Below, piece after piece: positions 1 to 6,040 of a DNA stretch of 21,477 nucleotides. Position numbers and translations under genes: made by a program. Under the pieces are notes generated by a model. That model was not told the DNA's origin. It did not search any database and saw only the letters and a program-made list of their open reading frames with translations. The DNA comes from Bacteroides sp. (lineage in GTDB: Bacteria; Bacteroidota; Bacteroidia; Bacteroidales; Bacteroidaceae), in the NCBI GenBank assembly GCA_030151885.1, contig JASLCG010000164.1:1-21477 (forward strand). The letters are read 5' to 3'. How positions within the stretch are numbered: the first letter of the stretch is position 1; every line of letters starts with the position of its first letter.

Positions 1-74
1 AGAGTGGTCGATTGCGGCGGTCTTGAAAACCGTTGAGCTGTGAGGCTCCGGGGGTTCGAATCCCTCCCTCTCCG
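1..74 (+). tRNA. tRNA-Ser(UGA), 5' end cut by the window edge
   Basis: The anticodon stem is 17-21/29-33 with loop CTTGAAA and anticodon TGA at 24-26. A long variable arm (GAGC/GCTC) marks a class II tRNA. The T-loop TTCGAAT is at 55-61, and the 3' acceptor strand CCTCTCC at 67-73 is followed by discriminator G at 74. The matching 5' acceptor strand lies outside the window. No CCA is encoded (CTG follows). A tyrosine recombinase starts 275 bases downstream, so the 3' end of this tRNA is the probable integration site of the element (inference). Confidence 0.93.
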
Positions 75-78
75 CTGA
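42..78 (+). other. Probable attachment site (element left end) in tRNA-Ser 3' end
   Basis: The variable and T-arm part of the tRNA-Ser gene lies directly beside the integrase module. Many ICEs of this family use the 3' end of a tRNA gene as attB, which keeps the tRNA intact. The other end of the element is not in the window, so the repeated core cannot be defined from sequence. Inference from gene order. Confidence 0.5.
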
Positions 79-112
79 AAGGTCTGAACAAAAACAGACA
101 ATAAACGGACAA

Positions 113-146
113 AAACCTACAAGTCAATGATTTGTAGGTTTTTTTG
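113..146 (+). terminator. Rho-independent terminator after tRNA-Ser
   Basis: The stem AAACCTACAA (113-122) pairs with TTGTAGGTTT (132-141) around a 9-base loop and runs into T6-7. It would end tRNA transcripts at the element border and shield the integrase region. The A-run on the 5' side could also serve the minus strand. Confidence 0.8.
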
Positions 147-207
147 TTTGTATTTTGTCCAGCATAAAAGACACTAAAAAGACCTCAAAAGACACAAATC
201 TGTGCCT

Positions 208-250
208 AAATCGTTACCGATTCCGTTCCGGACAGAAACGGTAACGATTT
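208..250. repeat. 12-bp perfect inverted repeat upstream of the integrase
   Basis: AAATCGTTACCG (208-219) and CGGTAACGATTT (239-250) are perfect inverted copies separated by 19 bases. A shorter competing stem CCGTT/AACGG lies inside. The same GGTAACGATTT word recurs just downstream of the integrase (1618-1628). Likely roles are integrase arm sites, excision-factor sites or an operator for the integrase gene (inference). Confidence 0.75.
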
Positions 251-320
251 GTCCAAAATTGACCTCTCGCTGTCCAAATTTGTACAGCCTGTATATATCT
301 CATAATTAATACATTAAAAG

Positions 321-328
321 TAATTTTG
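321..328 (+). promoter_or_regulatory. Candidate -7 box for the integrase gene
   Basis: TAATTTTG matches the Bacteroidetes TAnnTTTG -7 consensus and lies 20 bases before the integrase ATG. No clear TTTG -33 box is present at 19-21 bases upstream, so the promoter may be weak or need an activator. The A-rich leader between the box and the ATG suits Bacteroidetes translation starts. Confidence 0.5.
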
Positions 329-348
329 TAACATTAAAAAGTGAGATT

Positions 349-1578
349 ATGAAGAGTACATTCAAAGTCCTTTTCTACCTGAAAAAAGGGTCAGAAAAAC
401 GTAATGGAGAGGTAACTATTATGGCAAGAATTACCGTTGATGGAAAAATTTGCCAGTTTAGTACAAAACAAAGCATCCATCCCGATAATTGGAGTGTGAA
501 AGCTGGTAAAGCAACCGGGAAGTCCTGCGCACAACTCAATAAGTTGCTGGAAGATATAAAAGCATCATTACACCAAATCTACCATGAACAACAACGGCGT
601 GAAAACTATGTTACTGCCGAGCAAATCAAGAATGAATTTTTAGGGCATACGGAGAACCACGAAACGTTGCTGAATTTATTTCAGAAGCACAATGATGATG
701 TGAAGCAGCTTATAGGTCTATCTAAATCTGCATCTACCTATCAAAAGTATGAAGTAACCCGCAAGCATCTTGCGAATTTCATCCAAGCTAAGTACAACCT
801 TTCCGATATAGCTTTGAAGTCTATTAACAATATGTTTATCAATGACTTTGAAGTATATCTTATGACAGTTGGCAGATGTAACCATAACACGACTGCCAAG
901 TTTATGCAGTTCTTCAAACGCATAGTATTGATTGCCCGTAATAATGGGTTGATTGTCGGCGACCCTTTTGCTAACTATAAAATACGCTTACAAAGGGTTG
1001 ATAGAGGATATCTTACAGAAGATGAAATCAAGAAAATCCTTGAACTCAACCTTGTTTCCGAAAGACTGGAACACGTTAGGGATTTATTTCTCTTTTCCTG
1101 TTTTTGCGGTTTGGCTTACATAGATGTAGCAGGGCTTAGAAAAGAACATATCCGCAAATCGTTTGACGGTAACCTTTGGATTATGACTAAGCGTGTAAAG
1201 ACCGGAATAGATGTAAATGTTCCGTTATTGGATATTCCCAAAATGATCCTGGATAAGTATAAGGATAAGCTACCTAACGGAAAAATCCTTCCTGTAATCA
1301 GCAATCAAAAACTTAATTCCTATTTGAAGGAGATTGCCGACCTTGCCGGAATCAAGAAGAATCTTACGTTTCACCTTGCCCGCCACACCTTTGCAACCAC
1401 AACGACACTGGGTAAAGGAGTTCCCATTGAAACCGTTTCTAAAATGCTGGGGCATACTAATATTGAAACGACCCAAATCTACGCCCGCATTACTAATAGC
1501 AAGATTAGCAGCGATATGAAAGGACTTTCCGAACAGTTTACTGGTATTGAGAAAATCTATAAAAAAGTGGCTCAATAG
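349..1578 (+). CDS. int: Tyrosine recombinase (integrase) of Bacteroidetes conjugative transposon type
   Basis: This 409-residue protein catalyses site-specific insertion and excision of the element, most likely at the neighbouring tRNA-Ser. The N-terminal half resembles the arm-binding and SAM-like core-binding domains of this family. The catalytic C-terminal half shows a Lys in TKRVKTG, the HLAR box (His342, Arg345), LGH (His369) and the nucleophile Tyr378 in QIYAR. The usual first catalytic Arg is absent: its region reads CFCGLAYIDVAGL. IntDOT-like enzymes also deviate at this position. The start at 349 follows an A-rich leader and a TAATTTTG box. Repeated GGTAAC words flank the gene on both sides. 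Function is clear from family; site use is inferred. Confidence 0.95.
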   Translation: MKSTFKVLFYLKKGSEKRNGEVTIMARITVDGKICQFSTKQSIHPDNWSVKAGKATGKSCAQLNKLLEDIKASLHQIYHEQQRRENYVTAEQIKNEFLGHTENHETLLNLFQKHNDDVKQLIGLSKSASTYQKYEVTRKHLANFIQAKYNLSDIALKSINNMFINDFEVYLMTVGRCNHNTTAKFMQFFKRIVLIARNNGLIVGDPFANYKIRLQRVDRGYLTEDEIKKILELNLVSERLEHVRDLFLFSCFCGLAYIDVAGLRKEHIRKSFDGNLWIMTKRVKTGIDVNVPLLDIPKMILDKYKDKLPNGKILPVISNQKLNSYLKEIADLAGIKKNLTFHLARHTFATTTTLGKGVPIETVSKMLGHTNIETTQIYARITNSKISSDMKGLSEQFTGIEKIYKKVAQ

Positions 1579-1628
1579 TTACCTATTCCTAGTAGGTAAC
1601 CAATGGGTAACGAATTAGGTAACGATTT
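1578..1628. repeat. Cluster of GGTAAC repeats after the integrase
   Basis: GTTACCTA (1578-1585) and TAGGTAAC (1593-1600) form an 8-bp inverted repeat that begins on the last base of the integrase stop codon. Two further direct copies follow: GGGTAACGAATT (1605-1616) and GGTAACGATTT (1618-1628). The last repeats the arms of the inverted repeat at 208-250. Five or more related words flanking one integrase gene suggest DNA-binding sites for recombination or regulation (inference). Confidence 0.7.
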
Positions 1629-1658
1629 TCACTGTATAATACTAAAATACAAATAGAT

Positions 1659-2171
1659 ATGGAATTACAAGTCATTCAAAACAAAATCTTTGAAGTCCGG
1701 GGATACAGGGTAATGCTGGACTTCCACTTAGCGGAGTTATATAATGTAAAGACAAAAGTTCTCAAACAGGCTGTCAAACGTAACATTCAGCGATTTCCTT
1801 CTGACTTTATGTTTGAACTGGATAAAGAAGAGTTTCACCAACTGGTCACAATTTGTGACCAGTTCCCCGAAACCCTAAAACACAGTTCTGTCAGCCCAAT
1901 GGTTTTCACGGAACAGGGTGTAGCAATGCTTTCTACGGTATTGAGAAGCCAAACAGCAATAGATGTAAATATATCTATTATGCGGGCATTTGTCCTGATG
2001 CGACAAATGGTTATCGGATATGATGAACTTCTTAAACGTATCGAAGAACTGGAAGAAAGTACAGATGCACAGTTTAGCGAGATATACCAAGCTTTAACCC
2101 AGCTATTAAGTAAACCTGACCCTAAACCAAGAAAACCCATAGGATACAGAATACCTGATGAAGAAAAATAA
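1659..2171 (+). CDS. ORF6N-domain DNA-binding protein
   Basis: The first ~90 residues match the ORF6N domain seen in phage and mobile-element proteins: an opening IQNKIFEVRGYRVMLDFHLA, then VLKQAVKRNIQRFPSDFMF and a conserved FTEQGVAMLS stretch at about residues 83-92. The C-terminal part (residues ~118-145) is Glu/Leu-rich and probably a coiled coil for oligomerisation, ending in a Pro/Lys-rich tail. The domain is thought to bind DNA; the exact role is unknown, with regulation of the integrase module a fair guess. Two dyads sharing TCACA-N3-TGTGA lie inside the gene (1841-1863) and right after its stop (2173-2191). The start at 1659 follows a leader rich in A and T. Confidence 0.88.
   Translation: MELQVIQNKIFEVRGYRVMLDFHLAELYNVKTKVLKQAVKRNIQRFPSDFMFELDKEEFHQLVTICDQFPETLKHSSVSPMVFTEQGVAMLSTVLRSQTAIDVNISIMRAFVLMRQMVIGYDELLKRIEELEESTDAQFSEIYQALTQLLSKPDPKPRKPIGYRIPDEEK
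1841..1863. repeat. 23-bp palindrome inside the ORF6N gene
   Basis: ACTGGTCACAA and TTGTGACCAGT are perfect 11-bp inverted copies around one base. The core TCACA-N3-TGTGA is shared with the palindrome after the gene. It encodes residues ~62-69 (QLVTICDQ), so it is both coding and a perfect dyad. Confidence 0.75.
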
Positions 2172-2172
2172 C

Positions 2173-2191
2173 TTATCACAGATTGTGATAA
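2173..2191. repeat. Palindrome TTATCACA-gat-TGTGATAA after the ORF6N gene
   Basis: A perfect 8-bp inverted repeat around a 3-base spacer begins two bases after the stop codon. It has the same TCACA-N3-TGTGA core as the dyad inside the gene. A protein binding site is more likely than a terminator because no T-run follows directly. Confidence 0.7.
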
Positions 2192-2198
2192 CCTAATG

Positions 2199-2227
2199 AT
2201 GGCGAGCTTTGTTAGTTCGCCATTTTC
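2199..2227 (+). terminator. Terminator after the ORF6N gene
   Basis: ATGGCGA (2199-2205) pairs with TCGCCAT (2217-2223) and is followed by TTTTCAT. It lies between the convergent ORF6N and GNAT genes and best fits plus-strand termination. Confidence 0.6.
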
Positions 2228-2234
2228 ATATAGT

Positions 2235-2717
2235 TTATTTATCTAATGCTTTCCAAAAAATTATTTTATCCTCACCTTTTGCATAAAACTCCCGTATGAT
2301 AGCTTCTTGTTCGTAATGATTCTTTTTATAGAAAGCCACTGTATTTTCAAATTCAGGTAATCCGGAAGTTTCAATCAGCAATATGCGTTCACCCCGGTTT
2401 TTCAGATGATTTTCAATATATTCAAGCATTTTTTGTCCAATACTTTTTCCTTGAAAGTGAGGGTGAACAGCTATTAGATATAAGTTATAAGTTCCCACCG
2501 TCATTCTTTCAGGTGCATAATATGCAACCGCAATAGGGGTATTGTTTTCTTCATAAGTTATCCAAAACTCGGTATCATTCCCCTCTCTAAAATATGGTTG
2601 AATCATTTCATCTAATAATTCCGATGGAAATAACTCATTAGAATCTATTACTTTTTTCAACGCATCTAAGTCATTACGATTAACCAGACGAATTTTATTA
2701 TTTGGCTGTATATCCAT
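2235..2717 (-). CDS. GNAT family N-acetyltransferase
   Basis: At 160 residues this has the normal length of a single GNAT domain. Motif A, which binds acetyl-CoA, is seen as IAVHPHFQGKSIGQKMLEYI (residues ~81-100). Downstream are a beta strand and helix (ILLIETSGLPEFENTVAFYKK) and the closing YEQEAIIREFY. It transfers an acetyl group from acetyl-CoA to an unknown substrate; drug, amino acid or protein targets are all possible. It is transcribed opposite to both neighbours and its own TATCTTTG box lies 37 bases upstream of the ATG, so it is a single-gene cargo unit. Its AT-rich composition differs from the tra genes. The family is certain, the substrate unknown. Confidence 0.9.
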   Translation of the reverse strand: MDIQPNNKIRLVNRNDLDALKKVIDSNELFPSELLDEMIQPYFREGNDTEFWITYEENNTPIAVAYYAPERMTVGTYNLYLIAVHPHFQGKSIGQKMLEYIENHLKNRGERILLIETSGLPEFENTVAFYKKNHYEQEAIIREFYAKGEDKIIFWKALDK

Positions 2718-2753
2718 TGCATTAATATTATTTCTAATGTTTTATTGATTAGG

Positions 2754-2761
2754 CAAAGATA
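2754..2761 (-). promoter_or_regulatory. -7 box for the GNAT gene
   Basis: On the minus strand this reads TATCTTTG, a perfect TAnnTTTG. A TTG lies further upstream at a spacing of about 25 bases, longer than usual, so only the -7 box is well supported. Confidence 0.5.
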
Positions 2762-3102
2762 CAAATATTGCTTGTCATCATCCTATCAATAACTAATGCT
2801 TTTTTGCCAGCTTCTTTAACCGTAAACCACTCCCATAGGCAGTCATTCCACCGGGGCGGTTATTCCTTTCCATTTCTATATGCAAAAGTATTTACGGCTT
2901 CTTAACGTCTTTGAAAGTTCAAGCCCTAAAGGGTTTGATGCAAAAATCTTCCTGCTGCGCTTCGCCCAGAGAGTATTTTTCCACAAAAACTTGCAAAGAC
3001 TAAAGCCTACACTTTCCGGCATATATAAAACGAAAACGACCGACCCGACGGAAAGACGCATATAAAAAAAGTCGGATTTACGAGAAGCAGGAAAAAAAGG
3101 TT
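2762..3102. other. Intergenic region between the GNAT gene and ardA
   Basis: No supported gene is seen. Open frames of about 60 codons exist on both strands at 2876-3065, but they mirror one another and lack recognisable domains. There is a short palindrome CCCTAAAGGG near 2926-2935. The last ~30 bases before ardA are very A-rich, as expected for a leader. A promoter for ardA should be here, but no perfect TAnnTTTG is found on the plus strand. Confidence 0.4.
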
Positions 3103-3693
3103 ATGAAACTCAACTCCCTCACCTCAAGAATCCGCATATATCTAAAAAAATCAGAAGTTATGGAAGCAACAAGTTTAAGCGAAGCAAGGATTTATGTAGG
3201 TACATACGCAAAGTACAACGATGGCTCAATCGAGGGCAAGTGGTTTGACCTTTCCGACTTTTCGGACAAAGACGAGTTTTACGAAGCTTGTAAGGAGTTA
3301 CACGCAGACGAAGAAGACCCGGAATATATGTTTCAGGACTGGGAAAATATACCGGATGAATTAATAGGAGAAAGTTGGTTATCTGATAACTTTTTCGACA
3401 TCCGGGATGCAATGGACGATTTAAGCGAAGACGAGCAGGAAGCGTTTATGGTGTGGTGTAATCACGGTTCGCATGATCTTTCAACCGAAGATGCAAACGA
3501 CCTTATTTCTTCTTTCAGGGACGATTTTCAGGGCAAATATAACGATGAAGAAGATTATGCCTATGAAGTTGTAGAACAGTGCTACGAACTGCCGGAGTTC
3601 GCAAAAACATACTTTGATTATGAAAAGTTTGCCCGCGACCTATTTATGGGTGATTACTGGTTTGAAGATAGTTTTGTTTTTCGGGCTTCCTGA
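3103..3693 (+). CDS. ardA: Antirestriction protein ArdA
   Basis: ArdA is an acidic DNA mimic that binds and blocks type I restriction-modification enzymes, protecting incoming single-stranded then double-stranded transfer DNA. The family start motif ARIYVGTYAKYNDGSIEGKW is present, followed by FDLSDF and a strongly acidic body rich in Asp and Glu, ending in the usual DLFMGDYWFED region. Two starts are possible: 3103 (196 residues) and an internal ATG at 3160 (177 residues, closer to the usual ArdA length). Both have A-rich leaders; the extra N-terminal 19 residues are basic and unlike the rest, so 3160 may be the true start. It heads a small plus-strand run with the next two genes. Confidence 0.93.
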   Translation: MKLNSLTSRIRIYLKKSEVMEATSLSEARIYVGTYAKYNDGSIEGKWFDLSDFSDKDEFYEACKELHADEEDPEYMFQDWENIPDELIGESWLSDNFFDIRDAMDDLSEDEQEAFMVWCNHGSHDLSTEDANDLISSFRDDFQGKYNDEEDYAYEVVEQCYELPEFAKTYFDYEKFARDLFMGDYWFEDSFVFRAS

Positions 3694-3703
3694 TTATTCA
3701 CCG

Positions 3704-3719
3704 GGCGGGGAAACCCGCC
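3704..3719 (+). promoter_or_regulatory. GC-rich hairpin with GAAA loop before the small membrane gene
   Basis: GGCGGG (3704-3709) pairs with CCCGCC (3714-3719) around GAAA. No T-run follows; instead an A/T-rich leader leads to the next ATG, so an RNA-stability or translation role is more likely than termination. Confidence 0.5.
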
Positions 3720-3735
3720 TACAAATAAATTTATA

Positions 3736-3945
3736 ATGAAAACAAGCGGTTTATTCAGGTTATTGTTCCGGGTGGGGCTACTGGCTTCAGTAATTTATTT
3801 TCTGTCCACTTCGGCGGGTATATGGGCGGTATTGATAATTGCGTTTTTCGTTATCCGCTTTATCCTGCGGTTATTTGTATCTGTATTGTATAGCCTTTTG
3901 ATAGCTGCGGTTTTCATTGCCTTATTATTCACTTTTTTAATGTAA
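3736..3945 (+). CDS. Small membrane protein (69 aa), function unknown
   Basis: Almost the whole product is hydrophobic, with about two or three membrane segments (residues ~13-34 and ~38-68) separated by short basic patches (FVIRFILRLF). I do not recognise a named family. It sits 42 bases after ardA, behind a hairpin and an AAATTTATAATG start context, and 4 bases before the DUF3873 gene, so it is probably co-transcribed with them. Small membrane genes are common in this module of Bacteroidetes conjugative elements, but nothing in the sequence gives a role. Confidence 0.65.
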   Translation: MKTSGLFRLLFRVGLLASVIYFLSTSAGIWAVLIIAFFVIRFILRLFVSVLYSLLIAAVFIALLFTFLM

Positions 3946-3949
3946 ATAT

Positions 3950-4153
3950 ATGGAATCACTAAACAAAAACGGAGTGTCCACGACCCAAGAGCCGGAACAG
4001 GAAAAATATGTAACGTTCATTGCGGGAGCGTTCAGGGGAACAGAATATTTTCAGTATGATTATCGCCATACGGATGGAGAACTTTTCTCTACGGTAGCCA
4101 AAACGTTGGAAGAGTGCCGGAAACGGCGGAATGAATGGCTTGTTAAGAGATAG
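3950..4153 (+). CDS. DUF3873-like small protein
   Basis: This 67-residue soluble protein has a Gln/Glu-rich N-terminus, then a compact domain (YVTFIAGAFRGTEYFQYDYR, then HTDGELFSTVAKTLEECRKRRNEWL). The pattern matches the short DUF3873 proteins that accompany Bacteroides conjugative transposons. No enzymatic residues are evident and the function is not known. It follows the membrane-protein gene by 4 bases and is the last gene of the plus-strand group; hairpins follow at once. Confidence 0.75.
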   Translation: MESLNKNGVSTTQEPEQEKYVTFIAGAFRGTEYFQYDYRHTDGELFSTVAKTLEECRKRRNEWLVKR

Positions 4154-4158
4154 ATAAA

Positions 4159-4252
4159 GGCGGGTGGAGTTTACCGCCCGCTACTTTTTCCATGAGCTGA
4201 TGCGGAGAAAAAGTAGCAAAAAGCCTTTTTAAAGAATATGTTTGTATTCTTT
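4159..4252. terminator. Triple hairpin barrier between convergent genes
   Basis: Three stems lie between the DUF3873 stop and the gajB stop. The first is GGCGG/CCGCC (4159-4163/4173-4177), with a T5 at 4185-4189. The second is a perfect 11-bp pair GCTACTTTTTC/GAAAAAGTAGC (4180-4190/4207-4217). The third is AAAGAATA/TATTCTTT (4231-4238/4245-4252). Stems one and two share the GC step at 4180, so they are partly exclusive. The third, read on the minus strand, follows gajB and precedes a T-run. They would stop transcription from both sides. Confidence 0.7.
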
Positions 4253-4258
4253 TATTGA

Positions 4259-6040
4259 TTACACAAACTCTATTCCTGGTAATCTCATAAAACAACTGTA
4301 ATTCTTTTCGTATGTGCCGTTTTTTGTAAGTTGTGTGTTGCTTGCGGAAAAATAAACCTGCTTTTTCGCTCTGGTTACAGCAACATAGTATACACTTAAT
4401 TCTTCTAAAAATGATTTTTCTATTTCATTATTAATCACGAAATTACAATCTGCACCACACTTACATTTACTGCATAGCCCAAACCAATTAGGGAACGAAT
4501 CTTTTTCCATATCTGGCAATATCACATAATCCCACTCCAAGCCCTTAGCCGCATGAACTGTAGAAATAATAATTCGAGTATCTAAAAATTCCATATACTG
4601 TTTTATGCCATTATGCTCAAAAGTATCCTTTATTAAGTTGATTTTGTCTTCGTTAGATAGGAATGAATAATCCATGAATAAGCGACTCCAAAATATTTCC
4701 AGTAACTCCAACAGTGCTTTTATCACAGGAGAATCTTTATCTACATATATCTCTCTAATTTTATCTATATGCTTTCGACCTAATTTCTTTGTGACCTTTG
4801 TATTTATCTTGAGGAACTCAATGAATTCATAAAGACATTTCCTATTGAATTGCAAATACTCTGGATCATCATCAGTAAATAATCCATAAAAAAAAGAAAT
4901 TTTGTTGTGGTCAAATGTTTTAATAATATGTTCGATATTTGGTCCTCTTTGCTTTGCTAATATTGCAACTTTAGAAGTTGGATACTGACGCTGTATCTCT
5001 TGTGATTTTATTACCACCTCTAAAGCTTCCTTGACTTGATCTTCATAGATATTAAATTCTACTTTTGAACTTAAAGCATTTGGGTTCTGAAATGGAGTAA
5101 TTGCATTTTGTCTAATTATCTTATCCAATTGAAGCATATTTTCATTAGAAGAAAATCTGTAGTTTTTATCTAATGAAATAAGTTTAAGATTAAAATGCTC
5201 TTTGGCTCTGGTCAATAGATTGGGGACAGCACCGATAAAACCATAAATTCTTTGTAAAGAGTCTCCTAAAAAAAGCACATTAGATTTTTCTGAAATTAAA
5301 TAATATAGAAGCCAATAGCTTAATAAATTTGTATCTTGGAACTCATCGACAAGTATTGTTGTATAATAATTTTGGTAAAATGATAAAATACTTGGGTACT
5401 CTTGAAACAACTTTATAGTCAGTGTTATAATAGCATTAAAAGGAATTGCGCCTTTTTGCAAGATTTCAGCGATTACTACGGAATTATATTCGTTAATATT
5501 ATCTCTTAAATAAGTTCCTTTTATTTCTTTTACAGCAGAATTGTAGTCAGATAAAACATTCGCATCATTCAATGAAATGCTCTTAAATGATCGCATAATA
5601 TTATCACTTCTACTGTCATCTACCGATTGTAATGTGTCTAAATTAGATAAAGCCGGATGTAATACATGTCCGTATTTCTTCAATACACTTCGACAAAATC
5701 CATGATAATTTGATATGTATGTTTTCTCTTTTATGTTTATTTGTTTGTCAAAACCATCTAATAGTTCGGGAATATTCTTGCTTACATCTTTCTTTATTTT
5801 ATAAGCGGCATTGACACTGAACGTTAGAGCCAACAATCTTTTGGGTACAGGAATTTGCCCAATTGCTATCAGGTATGCAATTCTACTTACCATTGTATGA
5901 GTTTTCCCATATCCAGCCGGAGCCTCAACTAAGAGACGTTTGTCGGGGGAAAAAATAACTTCCAATTGTTTATTATCCCCTTGATGTTTTGCTTCTATTC
6001 GGGATTTAATAATAGATATTTCTTCGGGACTCATGAGCAC
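4259..6040 (-). CDS. gajB: UvrD/PcrA-like helicase, GajB of a Gabija defence system
   Basis: Superfamily 1A helicase motifs are present in order: Walker A PAGYGKTH (residues 41-48), motif Ia LALTFSVNAA, Walker B VDEFQD (231-236), motif III GDSLQRIYGF (259-268), motif IV KNYRFSSN, motif V TVHAAKGLEWDYV and motif VI AVTRAKK (554-560). In Gabija, GajB works with the GajA nuclease at DNA termini to cut or degrade phage DNA. It starts 10 bases inside the end of gajA, so the two are translationally coupled. At 593 residues it is longer than the Bacillus GajB (about 490-500). A cysteine cluster CSKCKCGADC lies between motifs V and VI. Strongly AT-rich compared with the tra genes, which suggests separate acquisition. 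A stand-alone UvrD helicase is unlikely given the partner. Confidence 0.88.
   Translation of the reverse strand: MLMSPEEISIIKSRIEAKHQGDNKQLEVIFSPDKRLLVEAPAGYGKTHTMVSRIAYLIAIGQIPVPKRLLALTFSVNAAYKIKKDVSKNIPELLDGFDKQINIKEKTYISNYHGFCRSVLKKYGHVLHPALSNLDTLQSVDDSRSDNIMRSFKSISLNDANVLSDYNSAVKEIKGTYLRDNINEYNSVVIAEILQKGAIPFNAIITLTIKLFQEYPSILSFYQNYYTTILVDEFQDTNLLSYWLLYYLISEKSNVLFLGDSLQRIYGFIGAVPNLLTRAKEHFNLKLISLDKNYRFSSNENMLQLDKIIRQNAITPFQNPNALSSKVEFNIYEDQVKEALEVVIKSQEIQRQYPTSKVAILAKQRGPNIEHIIKTFDHNKISFFYGLFTDDDPEYLQFNRKCLYEFIEFLKINTKVTKKLGRKHIDKIREIYVDKDSPVIKALLELLEIFWSRLFMDYSFLSNEDKINLIKDTFEHNGIKQYMEFLDTRIIISTVHAAKGLEWDYVILPDMEKDSFPNWFGLCSKCKCGADCNFVINNEIEKSFLEELSVYYVAVTRAKKQVYFSASNTQLTKNGTYEKNYSCFMRLPGIEFV

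Noticed and set aside
2876..3065. Open frames of about 60 codons on both strands between the GNAT gene and ardA
   Set aside because: They mirror one another on opposite strands, have no domain, no signal and poor start contexts. Treated as non-coding leader DNA.
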